NCBI GenBank assembly: GCA_965544035.1
Contig: CBEULR010000002.1
Span: forward strand, 62,001 to 126,000
DNA from: CBEULR01 sp965544035
GTDB taxonomy: Bacteria; Bacillota; Desulfotomaculia; Desulfotomaculales; Desulforudaceae
DNA: 64,000 nucleotides
Reading direction: 5' to 3'
In this document: positions 17,280 through 25,097 of the stretch, piece after piece
Layout: each line of letters opens with the position of its first letter
Numbering within the stretch: position 1 is the stretch's first letter
Position numbers and translations under genes: made by a program
Notes under the pieces: model-generated
Database searches by the model: none
Told to the model about the DNA's origin: nothing
Seen by the model: only the letters and a program-made list of their open reading frames with translations

Positions 17280-17925
17280 AGACTGGAAAAAATATGAGTG
17301 GCTTGTTACAAAAATATATTATGACAATATACAATCGGAAGATGTAAAGGTTGAATACAATATAAGAGTTCGCGGCCTCCTTAGCCGGCAGTTACGTCAA
17401 GTGGATATTCTAATTACAGAAAAAAATGATTCAGGTAAAAAAATAACTATTGTAGACTGCAAACATTATAAAACAAAAGTAGACATAAAAAAGGTTGAAG
17501 AATTTATTGGAATGTGCGAAGATATACAAGCAAATTTCGGTATTATAATTTCGGCTGTTGGCTTTACTGCTGGTGCTGAAAAGCGTGTTAAAAACAGGAA
17601 TGATATTCGCCTTGAAACCGTTGATTGGGAAACAGCATATGAAAAAGCAAAAGAAGCTTTAATTCCTAATTACTTAACAGACCTCTGCGACAATTGCTAT
17701 GAACCTGATTTAATTGGCCGTTATGTTCCGGGGCTCATTTTATGGGACTTAGGTTGGTATATAGTTATTGATGGCTTATATTACCTATTTGGTATTGGAA
17801 CCTGCATAAAATGCAAAGCTAACTATTTGTGGTGTGATACTTGTGGAATTATGTCAATTGTAGAGAATAATAATTATTTATGCCCTGAATGCGGAACAAA
17901 TTATAACGCTATAAAAACTTTATAA
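17269..17925 (+). CDS. Mrr-like restriction endonuclease with zinc-ribbon tail
   Basis: A 218-residue protein from ATG 17269 behind AGGGAGA, overlapping the glycosylase gene. The N-terminal domain has the PD-(D/E)xK pattern of Mrr_cat proteins: RQLRQVDILI (Asp), then KITIVDCKHYKTKVDIKKVEEFIG (DCK). The C-terminal part has cysteine pairs CIKC, CDTC and CPEC, suggesting one or two zinc ribbons. A hydrophobic segment lies between them. It is the last gene of the operon. It could cut modified foreign DNA or assist the FokI-like enzyme. Confidence 0.65.
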   Translation: MVYKDWKKYEWLVTKIYYDNIQSEDVKVEYNIRVRGLLSRQLRQVDILITEKNDSGKKITIVDCKHYKTKVDIKKVEEFIGMCEDIQANFGIIISAVGFTAGAEKRVKNRNDIRLETVDWETAYEKAKEALIPNYLTDLCDNCYEPDLIGRYVPGLILWDLGWYIVIDGLYYLFGIGTCIKCKANYLWCDTCGIMSIVENNNYLCPECGTNYNAIKTL

Positions 17926-17982
17926 CTGCAGAATAGAGTATAAAAGAATTAAGCGTTTCCACCCGAATGGGTTGTTGCGAAT

Positions 17983-18261
17983 TTAACCGCTCTCCAACCC
18001 CAAAAACTGCTGGATTTCCTTCATCTCCACCAGCTCTTCAACTGTCCAGTAGCGGTGGAATCTGTTTTTGTAGCGAAGTTCCCACCACCTGCGGAAAAGC
18101 GGCTCAAGTTCATCGAACATCGGCCAGCGGCTCCACTTCATTTTCTCCCTCAGTTCTTCCAGCGTCCAGACACTGCCGTCTTCTTTTTTGGGTATATTAA
18201 TGCGCCCGTCAGATTGGATAACCACCTGCGGCTGTGCAATCTCTTTTTGGAGAACAGTCAA
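17983..18261 (-). CDS. Hypothetical protein
   Basis: 92 residues from TTG 18261, nine bases after GGAGG. It has an N-terminal stretch resembling a short antitoxin-like or DNA-binding strand (VVIQSDGRINIP) and a tryptophan-rich helical remainder. It converges on the restriction operon and stands alone. No family recognised. Confidence 0.45.
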   Translation of the reverse strand: MTVLQKEIAQPQVVIQSDGRINIPKKEDGSVWTLEELREKMKWSRWPMFDELEPLFRRWWELRYKNRFHRYWTVEELVEMKEIQQFLGLESG

Positions 18262-18527
18262 CTGCGCCAACCTCCTTTGGTTATTTATCGGAAACAGTTA
18301 TCAAACAATCAAGCTCAAAGCTCAAAGTTTGGTAATAATTCTTGTTTTGGGCTTACTGCCTCAAACCGCCGGGTAAGGTTTGCTGAAGCCCTGCCGAGCG
18401 TGGAACCGTCGTCTACAACGCGGTCCCGCTTCAGCGGCTTCAGACGAACCCGTCTTTGACCAAGGTCAAAGCGCAAAATATATATATAGCGGTTTTGACA
18501 TTTTGACCTTCCGTGCGCCGTAAGTGT

Positions 18528-18650
18528 TCATTCATCGCTGTCTTCATCGTCCGCTTTCCACCCATCGGGCGTCTTTGTAAGAGTGTAAGTTTTTGGAGAC
18601 CCTTGATGTCCCCCTTCTTCCTCACCGGATCGTTCTATTCCCCACTGCAA
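18528..18650 (-). CDS. Possible small acidic protein next to the CRISPR array
   Basis: The stretch 18271-18661 has no long gene. On the minus strand, TTG 18650 opens 40 residues ending KTYTLTKTPDGWKADDEDSDE, a pattern like small proteins with a YxLxxxxDGW strand. It starts 11 bases from the first CRISPR repeat and could be a truncated gene. The frame is open but has no good ribosome site. Confidence 0.25.
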   Translation of the reverse strand: MQWGIERSGEEEGGHQGSPKTYTLTKTPDGWKADDEDSDE

Positions 18651-18661
18651 GCTCCACTGTC

Positions 18662-19064
18662 GTCTCAGTATCCAGGGTCCTGAGCTGACCATTGCAACCC
18701 GGTCGTGCGGCCGGGGCTGCTACGCGGCCAGCGGGTCTCAGTATTCAGGGTCCTGAGCTGACCATTGCAACAACGACAACTATCGACGCTTTGGCGATGC
18801 TCGTCAACGTCTCAGTATTCAGGGTCCTGAGCTGACCATTGCAACTGGAGATATCAGGCTTGAAAAATCCCCGCTTTGTGATGTCTCAGTATTCAGGGTC
18901 CTGAGCTGACCATTGCAACACAGAGCACAAAACCGCATGAGTATTCCATCCCGGGTCTCAGTATTCAGGGTCCTGAGCTGACCATTGCAACTTCTTTCAG
19001 TGGCAGTTCTGGCAGGATGTTTTCCAAGTCTCAGTATTCAGGGTCCTGAGCTGACCATTGCAAC
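18662..19064 (-). CRISPR. CRISPR array, six 37-bp repeats and five spacers
   Basis: Repeats lie at 18662-18698, 18735-18771, 18809-18845, 18883-18919, 18955-18991 and 19028-19064. On the plus strand each begins GTCTCAGTAT and ends CCATTGCAAC, with a central TCAGGGTCCTGA palindrome. Spacers are 36, 37, 37, 35 and 36 bp. Only the leftmost repeat has a change (C for T at its 11th base). Degeneration usually marks the leader-distal end, so I infer transcription right to left, in the same direction as the Cas12m gene; each repeat would then read GTTGCAATGG...ACTGAGAC. No spacer match is obvious inside this window by eye. Confidence 0.95.
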
Positions 19065-19077
19065 CGACCGCGAAAAG

Positions 19078-19411
19078 TCAAGAATTTCACCCGCAGGATT
19101 CCTCTGAATTTATTCGGGGGAGGAATGCGGGCTTCACCTCCTTTCGCAACTCTTTGGGTCACGCGGATACTCCGCCTCCTCTCGGAGTGATTGTCGCTTC
19201 GGCGTTGCCTGGGCGGCTTAGCACGGTTCCGTGCGCGGCATTAAGCGATTCTGCCTCACATAGTCCGGGCTAGCGAAACACCCGGAAGTGATTAGTTAGC
19301 CACCCAGGGCCGCTGCTTGGTTGCCACCAAGCCGCCTAGTCAACCAGTTGCCCCTGCCTTCGCCAAGGCAGGCCCCCGACAAGCCTCTGACTTCAGTCAG
19401 GGGTGATTGAC
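19078..19411. mobile_element. IsrB-element deletion derivative (MITE-like) between array and cas12m
   Basis: The first 66 bases (from TCAAGAATTTCACCCGCAGG) equal the 3' end of the IsrB element at 43643. The next 260 bases are nearly identical to the region upstream of the IsrB gene (44715-44977), including its final hairpin at GACTTCAGTCAGGGGTG. The IsrB coding sequence is missing apart from a few start-proximal bases. The unit therefore retains both transposon ends and the putative omega-RNA, but no protein. It sits 13 bases from the last CRISPR repeat and 48 bases from the cas12m stop. Confidence 0.85.
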
Positions 19412-19458
19412 GCATATCAACTTTCTCAAGCACTCGCTAATCAGACGATTCTCGAAAA

Positions 19459-21171
19459 TTACCTTTCTGCCGCCAAACCCCCGTTATTTTCGAGAAATCG
19501 TACCATAAGCACCCTGGCTGCGTTGTGATCCTGATCCCACAGTTCCCCGCAAGCCGGGCAGGTGCGCCATATCTGCGCCGCCGCGTCAAACTTCTCCACG
19601 TGCCCGCAAGCGTGACACTCTGCGGTGGAGTATTTCGCGTCTACAACCTCAACCTCACAACCCATCCGCCCCGCCGCATTGTTTATCGCGTCGCGGAGCG
19701 TGCTTACCGCGGCAATGGTGCGCTGCCGGTCACCAGGCAGGCTGCTCCGGGTGCCATCCTCGGCATCGGGTTTCTGGGCAATACTGCGCAGGTCAAATTT
19801 CTCCAGCACAATTGTCCGGTATTTCTGCACTAGGTCAGCAGCAAACACTCGGTAAATTTCCCTCCGGCGGCGGTGCACCTGATCCCGCAGGTTCGCCTCC
19901 CAATCAAAGAGATGGTTTTCACGTTCCCGCCAACGCTGCAAGGACTTCCAGATCTCTTCGTCTCCGGCGAACCGATTTTCTGCCCAGCGAGCAATTAAAG
20001 ACATTAAGCGTCCGGGCGACCGCCACGCGACCAAAGTTTTCAGTTCCTCAACCAACCAGTCCGGCAGTGCAGCCTGGGCCTTCCACGCGCCCAGCGCGCC
20101 CTTGATCTCATTAAAGTGCCGGTCGCGGATCGCCCGCAAGTCCGGCAATTTGCTAAACTCATGCAAAACCTCCGGCCCCAGCACGAGTTGACCATGTCGT
20201 CCTTGATCATCGTGCCAATAAGCCACACGCAGTCCATCCGTTACCATTCGCCAACCCAAGTCAACCGCTACTACTCCAGCCGGCGGCTTGGGCCGATTGG
20301 CGTATTCGCCGTCGGGCAAGGCCACAGTGATAATAGCCTTGTGCCGGTACCGACGTCCGACGCGCTCCCGGACAATCGACGCCGCCCGTATCTCCCCGTC
20401 CGGCGGCATTGGGCGATGCAAAACGATCGGCAGTTCAACCCACACCGGTTTCCGACTCTTGTCCGACCCCACCCGCAGGCGGATCACGCTGCGGGCCGCT
20501 TTGCGCCGCACGGCCCGGATCGGATGCTCCCAGGCATCTGTCGGCACGGGCTCGATTTGCAGGCAGGTGTTCGCGCCAAAAGCATCGCACACCGGCAGCC
20601 CCGTCTGGTATCGCACTGTGACTTTCCCGGTGCCGTCCCATCGGCGGAAGCGCAGCTCCGTGCCGGAGCGCATGGCCGCCCGACGCGCGGCGTTATAGTG
20701 CTTCTCTTCATCGTCGTAGTTGCACCAATAGAGGCCGGATTGCTTACGCGCTTCTTTCGCCCGGACTCGGCGCTCCTGTTCAAGTTCGTCCAGGATTGGC
20801 TTTTTGGCCCTTGCTAGCTCCTGCCGCGCCTTCTTTTGCGCAGGCCTAAGCTCGGCAATCGCTTCACGGAGTTCTTTGGCTTCGTGACGAAGGACGGCCA
20901 CATCCACAGTTCCCTTGCGTTCGGCCTGCCGAGCAGCTTTGATCTGCCCTCGCACCGCATCCAGTTTTTCTATAAGTGGAATCACCGGGTCGTTTGGCAG
21001 GGTCAGGACCTCGCGTACCTTGGCCCGGTAATCACGTTCAATCTCGACCAGAGTGTTCCAATATTGCTGCCGGCGGTGCAATTCTTCAACCAGCTCGCTT
21101 TCGCCGGCAACAGGCGGCAAGCATCCGTATTCATATACTTTACAGGGCTTTCCATTGCGCCCAAAGGCCAT
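19459..21171 (-). CDS. cas12m: Cas12m (type V-M, formerly V-U1/c2c4) CRISPR effector
   Basis: A 570-residue TnpB-related effector beside the CRISPR array. It matches what I recall of Cas12m proteins in the blocks QSGLYWCNYDDEEKHY, LRFRRWDGTGKVTVR, KPVWVELPIVLHRPMPPDGEI and VVAVDLGWR. RuvC residues look intact: D304 (VAVDLGW), E457 (IVLEKFD) and D546 or D548 (WDQDHNAA). A zinc ribbon is formed by C519, C522, C538 and C541. A long arginine/lysine-rich helical region spans residues 70-145. Known Cas12m proteins process their own crRNA and bind DNA without efficient cutting, silencing targets. No cas1, cas2 or cas4 is nearby. ATG 21171 has GGAGATGG upstream. Confidence 0.85.
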   Translation of the reverse strand: MAFGRNGKPCKVYEYGCLPPVAGESELVEELHRRQQYWNTLVEIERDYRAKVREVLTLPNDPVIPLIEKLDAVRGQIKAARQAERKGTVDVAVLRHEAKELREAIAELRPAQKKARQELARAKKPILDELEQERRVRAKEARKQSGLYWCNYDDEEKHYNAARRAAMRSGTELRFRRWDGTGKVTVRYQTGLPVCDAFGANTCLQIEPVPTDAWEHPIRAVRRKAARSVIRLRVGSDKSRKPVWVELPIVLHRPMPPDGEIRAASIVRERVGRRYRHKAIITVALPDGEYANRPKPPAGVVAVDLGWRMVTDGLRVAYWHDDQGRHGQLVLGPEVLHEFSKLPDLRAIRDRHFNEIKGALGAWKAQAALPDWLVEELKTLVAWRSPGRLMSLIARWAENRFAGDEEIWKSLQRWRERENHLFDWEANLRDQVHRRRREIYRVFAADLVQKYRTIVLEKFDLRSIAQKPDAEDGTRSSLPGDRQRTIAAVSTLRDAINNAAGRMGCEVEVVDAKYSTAECHACGHVEKFDAAAQIWRTCPACGELWDQDHNAARVLMVRFLENNGGLAAER

Positions 21172-21195
21172 TGCTTACCATCTCCTTGCCTAAGT

Positions 21196-21225
21196 AGTAT
21201 AAGGATGACAAAGGTGAGTTTACAA
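21196..21225 (-). promoter_or_regulatory. Possible cas12m promoter
   Basis: On the minus strand a TTGTAA box (21220-21225) and TATACT box (21196-21201) are separated by 18 bases and lie 25 bases before the cas12m ATG. The -35 match is moderate and the -10 match good. Confidence 0.4.
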
Positions 21226-21235
21226 ACTCTGAAGT

Positions 21236-21628
21236 TTAACTGGCCTTCTCCATTTGTGCCACACCCTTGCCCCCCTCTGCGGGCCTGGGATCGGACAAGC
21301 ACAGCTTGTAATCGCCTTTATGCCGGACCAATAATCCATACTTGGTCAATAGGTCAGCCATACTACCCGGACGCGGCTGCGACAGGCTCCAGGGCCGCGC
21401 CAAGAATTCATCAAAGAAATCCAGGCCTCCCCGGCCCGCTAACGGCTTAATTACAATCGGGTCGAAAAATGCAGGAGCCCTCCCAGCCATGATCGCCGGG
21501 GCGTAAGCCCCAAAGCGTTTCTGGAAATGGGCCAAGGCACCTGCAAGTGAGCCGTATTCGGCCCTTAGTGCCGAAAGGATCCTGGGGTGAATGGCTTCTT
21601 TTAGTTGATGTAAAATTTCCGCATTCAC
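21236..21628 (-). CDS. Mobile-element protein, paralogue of 46164-46535
   Basis: 130 residues from GTG 21628 behind GGGGGC. It aligns along most of its length with the 123-residue protein at 46164-46535: shared AEYGSLAGALAHFQKRFGAYAP, FFDPIVIKPLAGRG and RPWSLSQPRPGSMADLL patterns. The end resembles a winged-helix or Zn-free DNA-binding tail (LLTKYGLLVRHKGDYKL). The paralogue precedes a DUF3987 gene, so this copy is probably left from a similar replication/maintenance module. Function unknown. Confidence 0.6.
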   Translation of the reverse strand: MNAEILHQLKEAIHPRILSALRAEYGSLAGALAHFQKRFGAYAPAIMAGRAPAFFDPIVIKPLAGRGGLDFFDEFLARPWSLSQPRPGSMADLLTKYGLLVRHKGDYKLCLSDPRPAEGGKGVAQMEKAS

Positions 21629-21739
21629 GAGGTTAGCGCCCCCTTTTCTGCGTTGATGTTATCCTTGTCAATCTCAGTTAATCGCTCCCGCGCCGCAGCC
21701 ACCGCACCCCTAATCTCGCCGACCTTTTTGGGGGCGCTT

Positions 21740-22115
21740 TCAGCAGCCTGCGCCTCCAGTCATAAGGCGCGCCTCACCATATCGATATATCAACAGTGCA
21801 CGCTGGAATATGTTGAAGTTTTTACGGTCCAGCACACTGCACAGATCGGCCAGGTTTACCGTCCCGTCGCCGGAAAACAAATTCGCTGCAGCCTTGAGCA
21901 GCAGTTGCTGCCCATGCGACAGTACCCTAGCCTCATCCCACAGCTCTTTCCAGGTGCCGTCGTCCCGCCGCCGCCAGCGCCGCCGGCTGCTCCATCCGGG
22001 GCGCGCTCAGAATATAACTCAGCACCTGATAGCCGTGATCAGCGTTGCCGCCGAGTTGGCGTAGCAACTCCCTGTATTTTCTTTCGTGCTCCTTATCAAT
22101 GAACAGATCAGTCAA
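21740..22115 (-). pseudogene. Frameshifted phage-like protein
   Basis: From TTG 22115 (GGGAGG upstream) the frame reads LTDLFIDKEHERKYRELLRQLGGNADHGYQVLSYILS (quoted in part) and stops soon after. A different minus-strand frame then continues from about 21955 as WKELWDEARVLSHGQQLLLKAAANLFSG... to a stop at 21740. Together they resemble one protein of about 125 residues, of a type seen in phage and ICE replication regions, broken by a frameshift near 21955. The next 100 bases hold another short open stretch without a start. Confidence 0.5.
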
Positions 22116-22366
22116 TGAAATCCCTCCCAAAACCAATCGATCATCCATCCCAAGGCCAAAGCCGCTGTCATCGCACCCACCAGCACTTCAATGTAAATCC
22201 CGTTCCTGACACCATTAACTGCCATTACTAATCCAACAAGGAACGAGAACACGATAAAGGCCTGGAGAAAGGAAAGGCCTAGTCCCATAGAGAATAATAC
22301 CGCCAAACAAACACAAAGAAGATATGGAATGGCTTCACGGAGGAGGTATATCAAATCCTCGTGATT
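22112..22366 (-). CDS. Small membrane protein
   Basis: 84 residues from GTG 22366, with two or three hydrophobic helices (YLLCVCLAVLFSMGLG, FIVFSFLVGLVMAV, IEVLVGAMTAALALGWMI). The frame is open further upstream to 22534 but that part overlaps the opposite-strand gene and lacks a good start. Its stop overlaps the frameshifted gene's start by 4 bases, so both were once one operon. Function unknown. Confidence 0.45.
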   Translation of the reverse strand, partial: NHEDLIYLLREAIPYLLCVCLAVLFSMGLGLSFLQAFIVFSFLVGLVMAVNGVRNGIYIEVLVGAMTAALALGWMIDWFWEGFH

Positions 22367-23011
22367 CACGCGGCTAACTCTATCATTAGAATGATTTTGA
22401 GCGTTATAAGGTTTTGGCTCGGCCTGAACACACTCCTTATAAGCACCCTTGGTGCGTTCGGGGAGCGCTTCTCCAGAATTGTTTCCATTGCTGGGTTTGT
22501 CGGACTTATTGTGGCAACTATTCACACAGATCACCTCTGGACAAGGGTTTTGCTGCAGCAGTTTTTTCTGGCCGTACTCGTTATTGTGGGTTATTTGATC
22601 CGGATGGGCATTAAGACCAAATACTTGCGCATCCTTCCTTCGAGCCTTCCGACAGCGCTACTCGTATCCTTCGTTTTGGGTAGCAATATTGGTTCCCAGC
22701 TAAGAGAACATCTTTCAACCCGAAAGATAACTGTAAGAGACCTAATTGCACCGGTATATGAAGTTCATCTAAAACTGGGAGCGACCCCAACACGAGAGGG
22801 CCTGGAGGAAGTCACAAGAAGGCTCAGTAAGCGTTACCGAGGGGCGCTGTTCTATACATACAGCCCTATGGCTGTGGCCGGCCTTCTCCGAAAGGCCGGC
22901 ATGGAGCCCACCATAAGCCTCAATTCGCCAACAAAGATAGACCCCAGACGTGCGCAAAAGTACCAGCACAGAAACAAACCCTCTAAGTTTTACCTGTTCA
23001 AAATGCCCTAA
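22361..23011 (+). CDS. Membrane protein of unknown function
   Basis: 216 residues with three hydrophobic helices in the first 115 residues and a basic soluble C-terminal half. The ORF opens at GTG 22361, but GGAGGAGG lies 14 bases upstream, rather far. ATG 22391 is an alternative. It overlaps head to head with the small membrane protein gene on the other strand, so the divergent pair may share a promoter region or one of the two starts is later. No family recognised. Confidence 0.45.
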   Translation: MIHAANSIIRMILSVIRFWLGLNTLLISTLGAFGERFSRIVSIAGFVGLIVATIHTDHLWTRVLLQQFFLAVLVIVGYLIRMGIKTKYLRILPSSLPTALLVSFVLGSNIGSQLREHLSTRKITVRDLIAPVYEVHLKLGATPTREGLEEVTRRLSKRYRGALFYTYSPMAVAGLLRKAGMEPTISLNSPTKIDPRRAQKYQHRNKPSKFYLFKMP

Positions 23012-23062
23012 ACCGACCATCCTCTTCGTCCTTCGCAAAAACCTGATAGGGGCAGCAGCCTT

Positions 23063-23701
23063 CTAAAAATCTTCAACGTACTGGGCGGCAACGTTTTCGG
23101 GCGGATTCGTATATCTTTGAATGTAACGTTGTGACCGGTGACCAAGCCTGCGCTCAAGCTCATACGGATCAGCGCCCGTGGTCTCGGCCAGGAAGAACGC
23201 AAATGTGTGGCGGAGGTCATGAGGCCGAAGCGGCGAGATGTGCCGATCCCGGTCCATCATTTCGGCGTCGTGCCATAGGCCAATCCGGGCCAAGATTAGA
23301 TTGATCGACCGCGGAGACAGCCGCCCGTCGGGCGAACGGCTCGGCAGCGCCCTGGCGCTCAAAAACAGCGCCTCACTAGCGGCAGTGGCATCCTTCGGCC
23401 GCTCTTTTTCAAGGTAGTCGGCAACAGCTACCCGGGCATCGGCCGAAAGAAAAACTGTTCTTTCGCTCTTTCCCTTGCCCACTACCCGGCGGACTCTGGC
23501 TTTCCGTGCAGTCCGGAGTGCACTCGGTTCATTTGGCTCAAGCTGATCAAGGTCGAGCCGCACCAGCTCCTCCCGCCTCAGGCCGGTCGATAAGAGCGTA
23601 AACACAATCGCTCGGTCGCGCAGCGGCCGTCGGTACGCGTGGCAACGCGACGCACCGCCTTGTCCGGCCCACTGACGCCCTTTCAATGTCAAGAATTTCA
23701 C
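23063..23701 (-). pseudogene. Tyrosine recombinase catalytic domain, N terminus lost
   Basis: The frame carries a complete phage-integrase catalytic domain: Arg in STGLRREELVRLD, Lys in VGKGKSERTV, HxxR in LRPHDLRHTFAF, His in LGHRSQ and Tyr in YIQRYTN. The N-terminal core-binding (SAM-like) domain is missing because an IsrB-type transposon end begins at 23689. The apparent first residues are encoded by that end. The lost N terminus is not found on the far side of the inserted element. The protein is probably inactive as an integrase. Confidence 0.75.
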
Positions 23702-23998
23702 CCGCAGGATTCCTCTGAATTTATTCGGGGGAGGAATGCGGGCTTCACCTCCTTAATCCAGTCACGGTATTCAGAATTTACCATCTTCATGAGAATGCGT
23801 CTTCCATCAGGACAAGTGACAAATGCGGCAAGCTCCCGGCGTTGTGTTAGGTTATTGAAGTGTGATTCTCCACTTCCCAACATTAGTACACCTGTTGAAG
23901 AGTTCGACCAAGGCTTTTGGCCTCGATCAGGCTTCCCGCTGCCCTCGCCAAGACAGGCCCCTAACAAGCTTCTGACTTCAGTCAGGGGTAGTTGGCTA
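23689..23998. mobile_element. Second IsrB-type deletion derivative with a short ORF
   Basis: The left 66 bases are identical to the end found at 19078 and 43643. The right 55 bases match the other end (GCCAAGACAGGCCC... GACTTCAGTCAGGGG). Between them, instead of IsrB, is an unrelated minus-strand frame of up to 89 codons (23698-23967). Its last residues (KPAFLPRINSEESCG) are the same as the IsrB C terminus because they are encoded by the shared end. The inner part (RRELAAFVTCPDGRRILMK) is not recognised. It lacks most of the omega-RNA-like region. Confidence 0.7.
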
Positions 23999-24015
23999 CG
24001 GCACCCCCATGAAAA

Positions 24016-24048
24016 AACCCGCTCCTCTAATAAGAAGCGGAGCGGGTT
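24016..24048 (-). terminator. Rho-independent terminator after the Flp pilin gene
   Basis: A perfect 10-bp stem (24016-24025 with 24039-24048) is followed on the minus strand by TTTT. It lies five bases after the Flp pilin stop and ends the right Tad operon. Confidence 0.8.
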
Positions 24049-24053
24049 TAGGT

Positions 24054-24233
24054 TTAGCCACCCAGTTTGTCTGCTGCATCCTCAAAGGTTCCCTGCACTG
24101 CCCCTCCAAGGGCCTTGATCGCGCCGTAGCACGCCAAGGCCAAGAGTACGGCCATCAAAGCGTACTCAATCAGCGTAGGCCCTCTCTGATCAGACCACAA
24201 TCTGGCAGCAGCATCACGCGCCTTGTCGAGCAT
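24054..24233 (-). CDS. flp: Flp pilin
   Basis: A 59-residue protein from ATG 24233 with GGAGGG upstream. It carries the Flp pilin signature: leader MLDKARDAAARLWSDQRGPT, then LIEYALMAVLLALACYGAI, with Glu at +5 and Tyr at +6 next to it, and a short polar tail. It would be the major pilin of the second Tad system, cleaved by an A24 peptidase. No peptidase gene is in this operon, so the one at 6492-7025 may act on it. Confidence 0.85.
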   Translation of the reverse strand: MLDKARDAAARLWSDQRGPTLIEYALMAVLLALACYGAIKALGGAVQGTFEDAADKLGG

Positions 24234-24254
24234 CTTTAACGTCCCTCCTTTAGT

Positions 24255-25082
24255 TTAGTTCAGGATTCCTGTGAACTGCTGGGCCGCCGGGTAAATGAGC
24301 ATTACCAGAAGCGGCCCGACAATAAAGATGAGCATTGGAAAGACCATCTTGACGCTGGCTTCGTTCGCGACTTTTTCGGCCGCATAACGCCGCATTAGCC
24401 TGACCTGACCCGCGTGCTGCCGCACCGCATCGGCAATCGGCGTTCCGTAGCGTTCGGCCTGAAGGATTACCCTGATAAGCTGGTCAAGCTCCTCCACTCC
24501 GCAGCGGGCAGACATGTCCTGCAGGGCATCGCTTCGCCTTTTCCCCGAAGCTATGTCGTGTGCGGCGCGTCTTACCTCCTTTCCCAGTTCGTCCTTAAAC
24601 CTCGTTCCCACAAGGTCTAAGGCCATATAAACGTCCCCGCCACCGGCATCCAGCGTAGTCGCTAGAAGAGTCGCAAACTCAAGGACGCTTTTCCGGATCT
24701 CTTTCTGGCGGCGGGAAACCCTGGCCTGGAGCCAATACTCCGGGGCCATATACCCCACTCCGGCCAGGAGAAGCGCCCAAATGATCTCATAGCCAAGGGC
24801 GGCAAGCACAAGCGACCCCAAGACGGGAATCACAGTTGCACTGGCAAGTTTGACAGCCAAAAACTCTCCAGCCGATATATCCAGTCCACCCCAGGCCAGT
24901 CTTTTGCTTACGGAATCACGCACGTCTTCCGGAAAGACCGTGTGGGCCAGCGGCACAAAGACCTGCACCCCCTGCCGGACAGACGCGGTTTGCACCATCC
25001 GGGGAAACGACATCTGAGGAGAAAGCACGCCCAAAATGAGCAGAAACAGCGCCGCTGACACAGAAAACGATATTAACAACAA
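24255..25082 (-). CDS. tadC: TadC-like platform protein
   Basis: 275 residues: an N-terminal membrane helix, a helical pair near residues 80-120, a soluble GspF-type domain (FATLLATTLDAGGGDVYMALDLVG, IRVILQAERYGTPIADAVRQHAGQVRLMRR) and a C-terminal helix pair. TTG 25082 has GGGAGG upstream. Together with the next TadB gene it forms the inner-membrane platform of the second Tad system. Confidence 0.8.
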   Translation of the reverse strand: MLLISFSVSAALFLLILGVLSPQMSFPRMVQTASVRQGVQVFVPLAHTVFPEDVRDSVSKRLAWGGLDISAGEFLAVKLASATVIPVLGSLVLAALGYEIIWALLLAGVGYMAPEYWLQARVSRRQKEIRKSVLEFATLLATTLDAGGGDVYMALDLVGTRFKDELGKEVRRAAHDIASGKRRSDALQDMSARCGVEELDQLIRVILQAERYGTPIADAVRQHAGQVRLMRRYAAEKVANEASVKMVFPMLIFIVGPLLVMLIYPAAQQFTGILN

Positions 25083-25097
25083 AGACTTCCCTCCCCC

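Noticed and set aside
19141..19411. Possible tracrRNA or type V leader RNA between array and cas12m
   Set aside because: The same sequence lies upstream of isrB at 44715-44977, far from any array, so it belongs to the IsrB transposon family rather than to the CRISPR system.
19459..21171. Plain TnpB transposase of an insertion sequence
   Set aside because: At 570 residues it is much longer than TnpB, lacks flanking element ends of its own, matches Cas12m blocks, and adjoins a clear CRISPR array. The true TnpB of this window is at 32184-33272.
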